A stretch of DNA of 64,000 bases from NCBI RefSeq assembly GCF_000091305.1, contig NC_013929.1:2170001-2234000 (forward strand). Direction: 5' to 3'. This DNA is from Streptomyces scabiei 87.22. GTDB taxonomy: Bacteria; Actinomycetota; Actinomycetes; Streptomycetales; Streptomycetaceae. The position numbers and the translations under genes were made by a program. Shown piece after piece: positions 1 to 10,298 of this stretch. Position 1 is the first letter of the stretch; each line of letters opens with the position of its first letter. Under the pieces are notes generated by a model. The model did no database searches, was not told the origin of the DNA, and worked only from the letters and a program-made list of their open reading frames with translations.

Positions 1-532
1 CCGTGCGACCGGTGTCGAGCAGCGCACGGGCCTCGGCGGCCACGGTGCGGTCCAGTTCGGGATGGGCGCCGTAGCCGCCGACGTACGAGCCGTCCGGGCG
101 GACCAGCAGGGCGCGGCCCCGCAGATCCGCCGGGCCGGAGACGATCCGGGCCAGCGCCGCCGCCTCCCCGCCCGCGGCGGCACGGAGCGCGGCGGCGACC
201 ACCGGACGGACCGGGTCGCGGGTCCGCACCGGGGTGACGAGGATGTCGATGACGCCGCCGCAGGTCAGGCCGACCGCGAACGCGTCCTCGTCGCTGTAGC
301 CGAAGCGTTCGAGCACCGGTTCGCCGTCCGTCAGCGCCTGCCGGCACAGGTCGTAGACGGCACCCTCCACACAGCCGCCGGAGACCGAGCCGATCGCCGT
401 GCCCTCGGCGTCCACCGCGAGGGCGGCACCCGGCTGCCGGGGTGCGCTGCCGCCGACGGCCACCACGGTGGCCACGGCGAAGTCGCGCCCCTGCCCGACC
501 CACCGGTGCAGTTCTTCGGCGATGTCCAGCAT
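1..532 (-). CDS. xdhC: XdhC/CoxI-family maturation protein (partial, 3' end outside window)
   Basis: The visible N-terminal 177 residues begin MLDIAEELHRW and include the XdhC hallmark GSVSGGCVEGA, followed by a domain of the XdhC/CoxI type. Proteins of this family bind molybdenum cofactor and insert the sulfurated form into xanthine-dehydrogenase-type enzymes; they are not themselves catalytic subunits. The ATG at 530-532 lies about 50 bp after the purine permease gene, and all genes back to the FAD subunit at 6209 run the same way, so this is probably the last or next-to-last gene of a purine-catabolism operon. The C-terminal Rossmann-like domain lies outside the window. The family call is secure; the exact substrate enzyme is inferred from context. 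Confidence 0.88.
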   Translation of the reverse strand, partial: MLDIAEELHRWVGQGRDFAVATVVAVGGSAPRQPGAALAVDAEGTAIGSVSGGCVEGAVYDLCRQALTDGEPVLERFGYSDEDAFAVGLTCGGVIDILVTPVRTRDPVRPVVAAALRAAAGGEAAALARIVSGPADLRGRALLVRPDGSYVGGYGAHPELDRTVAAEARALLDTGRT

Positions 533-584
533 GTTCGGTCTCCTTGCAGCAACGGGTCCGCGGACGGTACTCGGCGCCGGGCGC

Positions 585-2030
585 CTAGCGCACGCCCAGC
601 CAGCTCTCGATCGGATGGAGGGCGAAGAAGACGAGGAAGACCGCCGTGAGGCCCCACATGAACGCGCCGACCTCCCGCGCCCGGCCCTGGGCCAGTTTGA
701 CGGCGGCGTAGGAGACGACTCCGGCGGCGACGCCCGCGGTGATGGAGTACGTGAACGGCATGATCACGACGGTCAGGAAGACCGGTACCGCAGTGGCCCG
801 GTCCGACCAGTCGATGTGCCGGGCGTTCGTCATCATCATCGCGCCGATGACGACGAGGGCGGCGGCCGCGACCTCGCCGGGCACGATCGCCGTGAGCGGG
901 GTGAGGAACAGGCAGGCCGCGAAGAACAGGCCGGTGACGACCGAGGAGAGCCCCGTGCGCGCGCCCTCGCCGACGCCGGTCGCCGACTCGACGAAGACGG
1001 TCTGGCCCGAGCCGCCGGCCACACCGCCGATCGCACCGCCGGCGCCGTCGATGAACAGCGCCCTGGACAGACCCGGCATCCGGCCCCTGTCGTCGGCGAG
1101 CCCCGCCTCGGTCCCCACCCCGATGATGGTGGCCATGGCGTCGAAGAACCCGGCGAGCACGAGGGTGAAGACGATCATGCCGACCGTCATGGCGCCGACG
1201 TCCCCCCAGCCGCCGAACTCGACGTGCCCGAACAGTGAGAAGTCCGGCATCGAGATCGCGCCGCCGCGCAACTCCGGTGCGCCGCCCGCCCATTGCTTCG
1301 GGTCGATGACGTCGAGGGCGTTGAGGACGACGGCGAGGACCGTACCGCCGACGATGCCGAGCAGGATCGCGCCGGGAACGCCACGGGCCTGGAGCATGAA
1401 GATCGCGAGGAGGGTGACGGCGAAGAGCAGGACCGGCCAGCCCGCGAGTTCGCCCGCGGGGCCGAGGCTGACCGGGGTCGCCTCGCCCTGGTGGATAAAG
1501 CCGGCCTTGTAGAAGCCGATCAGGGCGACGAAGAGGCCGATACCCATGGTGATGGCATGCTTCAGTGCCAGCGGGATGGCGTTCATGATCAGTTCGCGGA
1601 GGCCGGTGACGACCAGGAGCATGATGATCACGCCGTAGATCACGCACATGCCCATCGCCTGCGGCCAGGTCATCCGGGGGACGACCTGCGAGGCGATGAC
1701 ACCGGAGACGGAGAGGCCGGCGGCCAGGGCGAGCGGGACCCGGCCGACGAAGCCCATGAGGAGGGTGGTGACGGCCGCCGCGAGCGCGGTCGCCGTGATC
1801 AGGGCCTGCTGGCCGAGAGTGGCGCCCGTGGCGTCCGGGCCGGAGAGGATGAGCGGGTTGAGCAGGAGGATGTACGCCATCGCCATGAAGGTGGTGACGC
1901 CGCCGCGGATCTCCCGGGCGACGGTGGACCCTCGGTGGGTGATGTGGAAGTACCGGTCGAGGCGGGACCGGGCGGCCGGACCGGCGCTGCCGTCGGCGGC
2001 CGTCCTCGGCTGGAGCGACTGTTGGGCCAT
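585..2030 (-). CDS. NCS2-family purine permease, AzgA/PbuG type
   Basis: A 481-residue polytopic protein with about 12-13 hydrophobic segments. The N-terminal block DRYFHITHRGSTVAREIRGG and the following TTFMAMAYI segment are typical of AzgA-like adenine/guanine/hypoxanthine transporters of the NCS2 group. It should import purine bases across the cytoplasmic membrane for the dehydrogenase encoded beside it. The ATG at 2030 is chosen because GGGAG lies 8 bases upstream; a longer TTG start at 2045 would put that site inside the coding region. It sits between the xanthine-dehydrogenase-type genes and xdhC on one strand. The family call is strong; which base is carried cannot be read from sequence. 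Confidence 0.92.
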   Translation of the reverse strand: MAQQSLQPRTAADGSAGPAARSRLDRYFHITHRGSTVAREIRGGVTTFMAMAYILLLNPLILSGPDATGATLGQQALITATALAAAVTTLLMGFVGRVPLALAAGLSVSGVIASQVVPRMTWPQAMGMCVIYGVIIMLLVVTGLRELIMNAIPLALKHAITMGIGLFVALIGFYKAGFIHQGEATPVSLGPAGELAGWPVLLFAVTLLAIFMLQARGVPGAILLGIVGGTVLAVVLNALDVIDPKQWAGGAPELRGGAISMPDFSLFGHVEFGGWGDVGAMTVGMIVFTLVLAGFFDAMATIIGVGTEAGLADDRGRMPGLSRALFIDGAGGAIGGVAGGSGQTVFVESATGVGEGARTGLSSVVTGLFFAACLFLTPLTAIVPGEVAAAALVVIGAMMMTNARHIDWSDRATAVPVFLTVVIMPFTYSITAGVAAGVVSYAAVKLAQGRAREVGAFMWGLTAVFLVFFALHPIESWLGVR

Positions 2031-2164
2031 GGGGCGTTCTCCCAAGATTCACAGGGACCCGGCCGTTGCGCTGGGCTTCGGCGGGATTTGGGATGGTGCC
2101 CGACCCGGGGGACGGCCCGAGACGGTGGGGTGTGCGGGTGGGTTGCGTGGTCGGGTGCGGGTGG

Positions 2165-2252
2165 GTGGGGGCTGGACGCGCAGTTCCCCGCGCCCCTGAA
2201 AAGCAGGGGCTGGTCTTTTAGGGGCGCGGGGAACTGCGCGAGAAGCCCCACC
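2165..2252. repeat. Intergenic palindromic repeat, copy A
   Basis: Perfect 21-base arms at 2177-2197 (CGCGCAGTTCCCCGCGCCCCT) and 2220-2240, extended outward by GGGGCT/AGCCCC pairs. It lies about 60 bases after the stop of the molybdopterin-subunit gene. The same sequence recurs near 9228-9371 and 41792-41910, each time after a stop codon. The predicted hairpin would act as a terminator or mRNA 3'-end structure; that role is inferred. The rest of the 281-base gap 2031-2311 shows no gene. Confidence 0.8.
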
Positions 2253-2311
2253 GGGCCCGCGGTCGCCAAAGTTCCCGCACCCCCGAGCTCATACGCGCCC
2301 GGCGGCAACGA

Positions 2312-4699
2312 CTACGCCGTGCCGGTCAGATGCTCCGGCCGCACCGGCGTCCGGTTCAACTCCAGCCCCGTCGCGGAGCGGATCGCCGCGAGGACGGCCG
2401 GCGTGGACGACAGGGTCGGGGCCTCGCCGACCCCCCGCAGCCCGTACGGCGCGTGGTCGTCGGCGAGTTCGAGCACGTCGACGGGGATGGTCGGCGTGTC
2501 GAGGATCGTGGGAATGAGGTAGTCCGTGAAGGACGGGTTGCGCACCTTCGCGGTCTTCGGGTCGACGATGATCTCCTCCATCACCGCGATGCCGAGCCCC
2601 TGCGTCGTACCGCCCTGGATCTGGCCCACCACGGAGAGCGGGTTGAGCGCCTTGCCGACGTCCTGGGCGCAGGCCAGTTCGACGACCTTGACCATGCCCA
2701 GCTCGGTGTCGACCTCGACGACCGCGCGGTGGGCGGCGAAGGAGTACTGGACGTGGCCGAACCCCTGCCCGGTGCGCAGGTCGAAGGGTTCGGTCGGCCG
2801 GTGCCGCCACTCCGCCTCCACCTCGACGGCCTCGTCACCGAGGACGTCCACGAGGTCGGCCAGCACCTCACCGCCGTCGGTGACGACCTTGCCGCCCTCC
2901 AGCACCAACTCGGCCGTGGCCCAGGCCGGGTGGAAGGAACCGAACCTGCGGCGCCCCAGCTCCAGCACCTTCTCCCGCACCAGCTCGCAGCTGTTGCGCA
3001 CCGCGCCGCCCGTGACGTACGTCTGCCGGGACGCGGAGGTCGAGCCCGCCGAACCCACCTGGGTGTCGGCGGGGTTGATCGTCACCCGGGCGACGCCCAG
3101 TTCCGTGCGGGCGATCTGCGCGTGGACGGTGATGCCGCCCTGGCCGACCTCCGCCATGGCCGTGTGGACGGTGGCGACGGCTTCGCCGCCGACCACCTCC
3201 ATCCGGACGCGGGCGGTGGAGTAGTCGTCGAAGCCCTCGGAGAAGCCGACGTTCTTGATGCCGACGGCGTAGCCGACGCCCCGGACGACCCCTTCGCCGT
3301 GTGTGGTGTTGGACAGGCCGCCCGGCAGCTGCCGTACGTCCGCGGCCTCGCCCGCCGTGAGCCACTGCTGCTCCGGCGGCAGGGGCATCGCCTTGACGCG
3401 GCGCAGGAGTTCGGCGACCGGCGCCGGGGAGTCCACCGGCTGGCCGGTCGGCAGGAGGGTGCCCTGCTCCATGGCGTTGATCTGCCGCAGCTCCACCGGG
3501 TCCATGCCGAGCTTCGCCGCCAGCTTGTCCATCTGCGCCTCGTAGGCGAAGCACGCCTGGACCGCGCCGAAGCCGCGCATCGCGCCGCAGGGCGGGTTGT
3601 TGGTGTAGAGGGCGATCGCCTCGATCTCGACGTCGTCGATCACGTACGGGCCCGCGCCGAGGGAGGCCGCGTTGCCGACGACGGCCGGGGAGGCGGAGGC
3701 GTAGGCGCCGCCGTCGAGGACGATGCGGGCCTTGAGGTGCGTGAGCCTGCCGTCGCGCGTGGCCCCGTGCTCGTAGTGCAGCTTGGCGGGGTGGCGGTGG
3801 ACGTGCCCGAAGAAGGACTCGAAACGGTTGTAGACGATCTTCACGGGCTTGCCGGTGCGCAGGGCCAGCAGACAGGCGTGGATCTGCATCGACAGGTCCT
3901 CGCGGCCGCCGAAGGCTCCGCCGACCCCGGCCAGGGTCATGCGGACCTTGTCCTCGGGCAGGCCGAGGACGGGCGCGATCTGGCGCAGGTCGGAGTGGAG
4001 CCACTGGGTGGCGATGTAGAGGTCGACTCCGCCGTCCTCGGCGGGCACGGCGAGTCCGGACTCGGGGCCGAGGAACGCCTGGTCCTGCATGCCGAAGACG
4101 TACTCGCCCTCGACGATCACGTCCGCCCGCTTCCGGGCCGCCGCCACGTCGCCGCGGACGATCGGCTGGCGGTGGACGATGTTCGGGTGGGCGACGTGCG
4201 CGACATGGTGGTCGGAGCGGCCCTCGTGGACGAGGACGGCGTCCGGCGCCGTCGCGGAGGCCTCGTCGGTGACGACCGGCAGTTCGCGGTACTCCACCTT
4301 GATCTTGGCGGCGGCGCGGCGCGCGGTCTCCGGGTGGTCGGCGGCGACGATCGCGACGGGTTCACCGTGGTGGCGGACCTTGCCGTGCGCGAGGACCGGG
4401 GTGTCCTGGATCTCCAGGCCGTAGTTCCTGACGTCGGTCGGCAGGTCGTCGTAGGTCATGACGGCGTACACGCCGGGGGTGGCGAGGGCCTCGGCCGTGT
4501 CGATGGAGACGATCTCGGCGTGGGCGACCGTGGAGCGCAGGATCTGGCCCCAGAGCATGTCCTCGTGCCACATGTCGGAGGAGTACGCGAACTCGCCGGT
4601 GACCTTGAGGGTGCCGTCCGGGCGGAGCGTGGACTCGCCGATGCCGCCCTTGGTGCGGGAGCCCTGCGTGAGGTGGACGGGCAGGCCGGTGGTTCCCAT
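2312..4699 (-). CDS. Xanthine dehydrogenase family, molybdopterin-binding subunit
   Basis: A 795-residue large subunit of the xanthine oxidase/aldehyde oxidase superfamily. The N-terminal 'hammerhead' domain (about residues 20-130) is followed by the two-part molybdopterin domain, with GVGGAFGGRED near residue 245 and the C-terminal GVGEAP whose Glu759 matches the general base that activates the hydroxylating water. It would hydroxylate a purine (hypoxanthine/xanthine) in the cytoplasm together with the next two gene products. The ATG at 4699 starts MGTTGLPVHLTQ and lies 2 bases after the upstream gene's stop; a longer in-frame extension overlaps that gene and is rejected. Other substrates of the superfamily, such as CO or aldehydes, are less likely given PucR and the purine permease. 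Confidence 0.92.
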   Translation of the reverse strand: MGTTGLPVHLTQGSRTKGGIGESTLRPDGTLKVTGEFAYSSDMWHEDMLWGQILRSTVAHAEIVSIDTAEALATPGVYAVMTYDDLPTDVRNYGLEIQDTPVLAHGKVRHHGEPVAIVAADHPETARRAAAKIKVEYRELPVVTDEASATAPDAVLVHEGRSDHHVAHVAHPNIVHRQPIVRGDVAAARKRADVIVEGEYVFGMQDQAFLGPESGLAVPAEDGGVDLYIATQWLHSDLRQIAPVLGLPEDKVRMTLAGVGGAFGGREDLSMQIHACLLALRTGKPVKIVYNRFESFFGHVHRHPAKLHYEHGATRDGRLTHLKARIVLDGGAYASASPAVVGNAASLGAGPYVIDDVEIEAIALYTNNPPCGAMRGFGAVQACFAYEAQMDKLAAKLGMDPVELRQINAMEQGTLLPTGQPVDSPAPVAELLRRVKAMPLPPEQQWLTAGEAADVRQLPGGLSNTTHGEGVVRGVGYAVGIKNVGFSEGFDDYSTARVRMEVVGGEAVATVHTAMAEVGQGGITVHAQIARTELGVARVTINPADTQVGSAGSTSASRQTYVTGGAVRNSCELVREKVLELGRRRFGSFHPAWATAELVLEGGKVVTDGGEVLADLVDVLGDEAVEVEAEWRHRPTEPFDLRTGQGFGHVQYSFAAHRAVVEVDTELGMVKVVELACAQDVGKALNPLSVVGQIQGGTTQGLGIAVMEEIIVDPKTAKVRNPSFTDYLIPTILDTPTIPVDVLELADDHAPYGLRGVGEAPTLSSTPAVLAAIRSATGLELNRTPVRPEHLTGTA

Positions 4700-4701
4700 G
4701 G

Positions 4702-5321
<620 letters not shown>

Positions 5322-5322
<1 letters not shown>

Positions 5323-6209
5323 CACGCAACTCCCTCGGTGGCGGCGGTGCCGCGGTAGGACTCCCAGGTCCACATCAGCGTGCGGCGGGCCATGACGCCG
5401 ACCGCGTGGCGGCGGTAGCTCGCGGTGCCGCGGACGTCGTCGATCGGGTTGCACGCGCCGGCGCACAGGTCCGCGAACTGCTTGGCGACCGACGGGGTGA
5501 TGATCCGGCCGTTGTCCCAGAAGCCGCCCTCGTCGAGCGCCGCGTTCAGGAACTCCTCGGCGGCCCTGGCCCGGACGGGGGTCGGCGCGGCCGAGCCGAT
5601 GCCGGTCCGGACGGTCCGCGAGGACGGGTGGAGGGCGAGCCCGAAGGCGCACACGGCGATGACCATGGCGTTGCGGGTGCCGACCTTGGAGTACTGCTGG
5701 GGGCCGTCCGCCCTGTCGATGTGGACGGCGCGGATCAGCTCGTCCGGGGCGAGGGCGTTGCGCTTGACGCCGGTGTAGAAGTCGTCGATGGGGATGAGCC
5801 GGGTGCCGCGTACGGACTCGGCCTCCACCTGGGCGCCCGCCGCGAGGAGGGCCGGGTGGGCGTCGCCGGCCGGGGAGGCGGTGCCGAGGTTGCCGCCGAC
5901 GCCGCCGCGGTTGCGGATCTGCGGGGAGGCGACCGTGTGCGAGGCCAGGGCGAGGCCGGGCAGCTCGGTACGGAGGTTCTCCATGATCCGGGTGTAGGGG
6001 ACGGACGCGCCGAGGCGGACCGTGTCCTCGCCGGTCTCCCACTCGGAGAGTTCGCCGATCCGGTTCAGGTCGAGCAGGTGTGTGGGCCGGCGGTGGTCGA
6101 AGTTGATCTCGACCATCACGTCAGTGCCGCCGGCGATCGGCACAGCGGTGGGGTGCTCGGCCTTCGCGGCGAGCGCCTCCTCCCAGCTGGCGGGGCGAAG
6201 GAAGTCCAT
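5322..6209 (-). CDS. Xanthine dehydrogenase family, FAD-binding subunit
   Basis: A 295-residue FAD subunit of the CoxM/CutM type. IAGGTDVMVEI near residue 33 and GGVGGNLGTASPAGD near residue 106 are the two FAD-pyrophosphate-binding signatures, and a CO-dehydrogenase flavoprotein C-terminal domain follows. It accepts electrons from the [2Fe-2S] subunit. The start MDFLRPASW at 6209 has a GAGAG site 8-10 bases upstream; the in-frame ATG at 6227 lacks one. It is the first gene of the leftward operon and faces pucR across a 342-base divergent control region. Confidence 0.9.
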
Positions 6210-6551
6210 GTGACCGGCTCTCTTCATTCGTCTGTGTCGTTCTCTTTGAGCCAGATCGTGTGCGGCGGGCCCGGCTCTTCCGTGGGCTGTTCACGTGTGG
6301 TGTGTCTCAGTACACAGCGCCCGCCGGGCCCCGGTCAGTCACGGAAAACATGAAGGAGTTGGCTGGCCAAGGGGCGCATCTTGTAGATTCGTATGAACGT
6401 AGGCCGTCAGCAACCTCTGCGTTTTCGGCTGGAAACATCCCGCACACATGCGGGGTTCCCGGCCTCCACGACCACCCTCCTCCGGAAGCCCCGGACCTGC
6501 TTCCCGGGCGAACCGGACGTTGTTTTCTAGACAAGAACGGCGGCGACGAGA
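6210..6551. promoter_or_regulatory. Divergent control region between the xdh-type operon and pucR
   Basis: No gene is seen here. A rightward promoter-like pair TTGGCT (6359-6364) and TGTAGA (6382-6387) has a 17-base spacer. A hairpin CCCGCA-CACA-TGCGGG occupies 6439-6454 in the predicted pucR leader, flanked by GGAA/TTCC that could lengthen it. An imperfect 20-base palindrome, GTTGTTTTCTAGACAAGAAC at 6519-6538 (8 of 10 pairs), lies just before the pucR start and is a candidate operator. All functional roles here are inferred. Confidence 0.4.
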
Positions 6552-8237
6552 ATGCGGCTGCGCGCACTGCTGGACACCGACGCGCTGGGTCTGCGGCTGC
6601 TCGGCGGCGGGGACGAGCTGGACCGCACCGTGCGCGGTGTGATGACCACCGACCTCAGGGACCCCAGCCGCTACCTCTCGGGCGGCGAGCTGGTGCTCAC
6701 CGGCCTGGCCTGGCGCCGCGACGCCGCCGACTCCGAGCCCTTCGTACGGCTGCTGGCCGGCGCCGGGGTGGCGGCGCTGGCGGCCGGGGAGGCCGAGCTG
6801 GGCGACATTCCGGAGGACCTCGTCGTGGCCTGCGCCCGGCACCGGCTCCCGCTCTTCGCGGTCCACGAGTCGGTGGCCTTCGCGACGATCACCGAGCACG
6901 TCGTACGGCAGGTCTCCGGCGAACGCGCCGGGGACCTGGCGGCGGTGGTGGACCGGCACCGCCGGATGATGACCTCGGGCCCCGCGGGCGGCGGCCCGGA
7001 CGTGGTGCTGGACCTGCTGGGCTCGGACCTGGACCTGCGTGCCTGGGTGCTCTCCCCCACCGGCCGGCTCGTCGCGGGCCCCGAGGACGGCGGGCCCGCC
7101 CTGCCCGCGGAGCTGCGCGCGCGGCTGGCCGCCGAGCACCTCGCGGCGACCCGCACGGGACGCCGGGGACCCCACCGCGTGGCCGTCGGCACCACCACGT
7201 ACTCGCTCTTCCCGGTCGGCGGCGCGGGCCGCGGCACGGACCCCGGCGGGGCCGCCGCACGCGACGAGCGTGCGGCCGCGCTGTCCGAGTGGATCCTCGC
7301 GGTCGAGGCCGACGCCGGGGACTGGCCGGCCGAGCGGCTCGACCTGCTGTACGGCGTCACCCAGCTGATCGCGGTCGAGCGCGACCGGCGCGACGCGGCG
7401 CGTACGGTACGGCGCCGGCTCGCGCAGGAGGTCCTGGAGCTGGTGCAGGCGGGGGCGGCCCCGGCCGAGATCGCGGCCCGGCTGCGGGTGGCCGCGCCGG
7501 TGCTGCTGCCCGGCCTCGGGTCGGCCCCGCACTGGCAGATCGTCGTGGCCCGCCTCGACCGGGACGGCGACGGGGCCGACGGCGGCCCGGTCACCCAGGC
7601 GCTGCTGGAGGAGATCCTCGTCGACCCCCTGGCGACGGGGTCCGAGCCCTCGGACCGTATCGCCGTCGCCCACACGAGTGAGGAGGCCGTCGCCCTCGTC
7701 CCGCTCCCCGCGCTCGCCTCGGGGCCCGACGGCACGGAACCCGGCATCCACGCCGACACGCTCCTCACCGCCGTACGGGACCCGCTGGCCGCCGGACTCG
7801 ACGACGACGGACGGCTCACCCTCGGCGTGAGCGCGGCCGTGCACTCGGCGGAGGGCCTGCGCGGCGCCCTGGAGGAGGCACGGCACGCCCGCCGGGTGGC
7901 GGCGGCCCGCTCCGGCCGGGTGTGCGCGGCGGGCCACCAGGAGCTGGCGTCGCACGTGCTGCTGCTGCCCTTCGTCCCCGACGACGTGCGCCGCGCCTTC
8001 ACGGCCCGGCTGCTGGACCCCCTGCGCGACTACGACCGGCGGCACCGCGCCGAGCTGATTCCCACCCTGGAGGCGTTCCTGGAGTGCGACGGCTCCTGGA
8101 CGCGCTGCGCCGCGCGGCTCCACCTGCACGTCAACACGCTGCGCTACCGGGTGGGCCGCATCGAGCAGTTGACGGGACGGGACCTCTCCCGGCTGGAGGA
8201 CAAACTGGACTTCTTCCTGGCCCTGCGCATGAGCTGA
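6552..8237 (+). CDS. pucR: PucR-family transcriptional regulator
   Basis: A 561-residue protein with the PucR N-terminal ligand domain (about residues 5-125, including the DLRDPSRYLSGGELVLTG stretch), a central GGDEF-like/CdaR region, and a C-terminal PucR helix-turn-helix containing CAARLHLHVNTLRYRVGRI near residue 525. Members of the family control purine catabolism or related nitrogen pathways. The divergent position next to xanthine-dehydrogenase-type and purine-permease genes supports control of that operon; whether it activates or represses is not visible. The ATG at 6552 fits the family N-terminus (MRLRALLDTD). Confidence 0.92.
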   Translation: MRLRALLDTDALGLRLLGGGDELDRTVRGVMTTDLRDPSRYLSGGELVLTGLAWRRDAADSEPFVRLLAGAGVAALAAGEAELGDIPEDLVVACARHRLPLFAVHESVAFATITEHVVRQVSGERAGDLAAVVDRHRRMMTSGPAGGGPDVVLDLLGSDLDLRAWVLSPTGRLVAGPEDGGPALPAELRARLAAEHLAATRTGRRGPHRVAVGTTTYSLFPVGGAGRGTDPGGAAARDERAAALSEWILAVEADAGDWPAERLDLLYGVTQLIAVERDRRDAARTVRRRLAQEVLELVQAGAAPAEIAARLRVAAPVLLPGLGSAPHWQIVVARLDRDGDGADGGPVTQALLEEILVDPLATGSEPSDRIAVAHTSEEAVALVPLPALASGPDGTEPGIHADTLLTAVRDPLAAGLDDDGRLTLGVSAAVHSAEGLRGALEEARHARRVAAARSGRVCAAGHQELASHVLLLPFVPDDVRRAFTARLLDPLRDYDRRHRAELIPTLEAFLECDGSWTRCAARLHLHVNTLRYRVGRIEQLTGRDLSRLEDKLDFFLALRMS

Positions 8238-8387
8238 GGCGATGGGGTGGTGGGCGAAGATCCAAGTGCGCCGTCCGCACCCCATGACTTTGTGAATTCC
8301 TTCACCCACCCCCTTGGCCGGGCGCCGGAATCCGTGCTGAGATGCGGCCACCACTCAAAGCTCAAGGGCGTGCTCGGGGAGGGCAAC

Positions 8388-9164
8388 GTGGCGCATACCG
8401 CCATGTCTGGTAACGGAACGACCGCCGGTGACGATCCACTCCAGACCGCGGTATGGCGGCTGCGCTCACGCGCGTGCTGGGTCGACGCGGCAGCCCTGAT
8501 CGAGCCCGACACCCCGCAGGCCGCGCTGCAGCGGACCTCGCTGCTCGTCGAACGCTGCCTCTACACCGAGCAGGGCTGGGAGGAGGCCGAGGACGCGCTG
8601 CGCACGGCCGAGGCGCAGGCCCGCACCGACGACGAGCGGGGCGCCGCGGCCTGCGAGCGGGGGCAACTGGCGTACGCGGCCACGCTGCTGCGGGTCCGGG
8701 ACCGCGCCGACGAGGCGCGGGCCGCGCTCGGCCGGGCGGCGGCCCTGATCGCTCCCGGGGCGCCCGGCCGGGCCCTGCTGGACTTCCGGCGGGGCGTCCT
8801 CGCCGAGAACCTGGCCCGCTCCCCGCAGGCCGCCCGCGCGGCCTACCGCCGGGCCCACGCCGGTGCCACCGCCCACGAGGACCTGCTGCTGCAGTCCTTC
8901 ACCTGGCGTCACCTCGCCGGGCTCGCCCTGCGGGACGGCGAGCTGGCCGAGGCGCGGCACGGCTTCGCCGAATCCCTGCGCATTCGGGAGGAGTTGGGCT
9001 ATCTGGTCGGCACCGCCCCGGCGCTCGTCGCCCTCGCGGAGACCGAGTCCGAACCGGAGGCGTCCCGGCTCCGCGAGGAGGCGGGGCGGTTGTTCCGGCT
9101 GCTCGGCGGCGTACCGACGTGGCTGGCCCGGCAGTTGGCGCCACCGCCGGCCGCGACGGCTTGA
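8388..9164 (+). CDS. TPR-like protein of unknown function
   Basis: A 258-residue soluble protein of alternating Ala/Leu/Arg/Glu-rich helices resembling degenerate tetratricopeptide repeats (for example residues 40-70, 85-110 and 150-200). No catalytic motif is seen. The GTG at 8388 is preferred because GGGGAGGG lies 4-5 bases upstream; an ATG 15 bases further in (8403) and a longer 5' extension are possible. It lies 150 bases after pucR on the same strand and converges on the GntR gene across a palindromic repeat. TPR arrays usually bind proteins, but the partner is unknown. Confidence 0.65.
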   Translation: MAHTAMSGNGTTAGDDPLQTAVWRLRSRACWVDAAALIEPDTPQAALQRTSLLVERCLYTEQGWEEAEDALRTAEAQARTDDERGAAACERGQLAYAATLLRVRDRADEARAALGRAAALIAPGAPGRALLDFRRGVLAENLARSPQAARAAYRRAHAGATAHEDLLLQSFTWRHLAGLALRDGELAEARHGFAESLRIREELGYLVGTAPALVALAETESEPEASRLREEAGRLFRLLGGVPTWLARQLAPPPAATA

Positions 9165-9213
9165 GGGGGCGGGGGCGGTTTCGGGGTGGTGGGGTGCGTG
9201 GTCGGGTGCGGCT

Positions 9214-9383
9214 GGGTGGGGGCTGATCGCGCAGTTCCCCGCGCCCTCAAAGGCCCAGGCCCTGCGGGCCTGAAAGGCCAAACGGCCCTGCGGCCTGAAA
9301 GCCAACGGCCCTGCGGGCCTGAAAAGCATGGGGCGCAGCCCCTGCTTTTCAGGGGCGCGGGGAACTGCGCGACCAGCCCCCAC
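9214..9383. repeat. Intergenic palindromic repeat, copy B (long form)
   Basis: Outer arms at 9228-9247 and 9352-9371 match the arms of the copies near 2177 and 41792. The loop carries three imperfect tandem units of GGCCCTGCGGGCCTGAAA and an inner GGGGCGCAGCCCC hairpin. A shared upstream G-rich tract at 9170-9212 is almost identical to the one at 41730-41775. It sits between convergent stop codons (9164 and 9408), consistent with a bidirectional terminator; that role is inferred. Confidence 0.8.
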
Positions 9384-9407
9384 CGGGCCCGCGGTCGCCG
9401 GCGCGGC

Positions 9408-10298
9408 CTAGCCCGCCACCCCGAAGTGCTTCTCCACCAGACAGCACGCCGCTTCCAGATCCTCCGCCACCAACGCGTCCAGCAGCGCGATGTGCTCCGC
9501 CGCGTCGGCCATCAACTCGACCCGGCCCCCGCTCCCGACCTCACCCGAACGCCCGGCCCCCAGGGGGAGTTGCGTACGCCGGTGCAGATCGTCCGTGATC
9601 TGCAGAAGCTGCTCGTTCCCGGCCAGCCCCAGCACCCCCCGGTGGAAGGCCCGGTCCGCGTCCCCGTACGTGGCCCGGCACCCGGAGGACGCGGCGCGGG
9701 CCGTCTCGTCGGCGAGCGGCCGCAGTTCGCCCCAGCGGTCCGCCGGCACCGTGCGCGCGAGCCGCAGCACCACCGGCACCTGCAGCAGCGCCCGCACCTC
9801 GGCCAGCTCGGCCAGCTCCCGGGCGCCCCGCCGTACGACGCGGAACCCCCGGTTGGGCACGACCTCGACCGCGCCCTCGATGGCCAGTTGCTGCATCGCC
9901 TCGCGCACGGGGGTCGCGGAGACCCCGAACCGCTCGCCCAGCGCGGGCGCCGAGTACACCTCACCCGGCGTCAGCTCGCCGCCCGCGAGCGCGGCCCGCA
10001 GCGCGTCGAGGATCTGCCCCCGCACGGAGGCCCGCTGGACGACGGGGCGCCCGGGCGTACGCGGCAGCGGGATGGGGGTCTCGCTGTGGGTGTGCTCGCC
10101 ACGGACCGTGTCGGCGACGATGCCGGTGTCGCGGCGCACCGCGGCCGGTCCGCCGCCGTCGGCCGCGATGCCCCGCTCCCGGTCGACGTCCGCGACGCCG
10201 GGCTGCACGGGCACGCGGTAGGCCGACGCGGGGCGCGCGGCGGTGGCCTCCGGTGCACGCGGGGTGGCCTGACGCGAGCGCGGTCCGGCCTGCTCCAC
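9408..10298 (-). CDS. GntR-family regulator (FadR/FCD type)
   Basis: A 296-residue protein with an N-terminal Pro/Arg/Ala-rich stretch of about 100 residues, a winged helix (SAPALGERFGVSATPVREAM, near residue 135) and an all-helical FCD-type effector domain to the C-terminus. The GTG at 10298 is chosen because a perfect AGGAGG lies four bases upstream. FCD regulators usually answer to small carboxylic or amino acids; the ligand here is unknown. It is divergent from the FhuF-like gene, but the iron box lies nearer that gene, so a shared regulon is not implied. The long disordered N-terminus is unusual for the family. Confidence 0.87.
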   Translation of the reverse strand: MEQAGPRSRQATPRAPEATAARPASAYRVPVQPGVADVDRERGIAADGGGPAAVRRDTGIVADTVRGEHTHSETPIPLPRTPGRPVVQRASVRGQILDALRAALAGGELTPGEVYSAPALGERFGVSATPVREAMQQLAIEGAVEVVPNRGFRVVRRGARELAELAEVRALLQVPVVLRLARTVPADRWGELRPLADETARAASSGCRATYGDADRAFHRGVLGLAGNEQLLQITDDLHRRTQLPLGAGRSGEVGSGGRVELMADAAEHIALLDALVAEDLEAACCLVEKHFGVAG

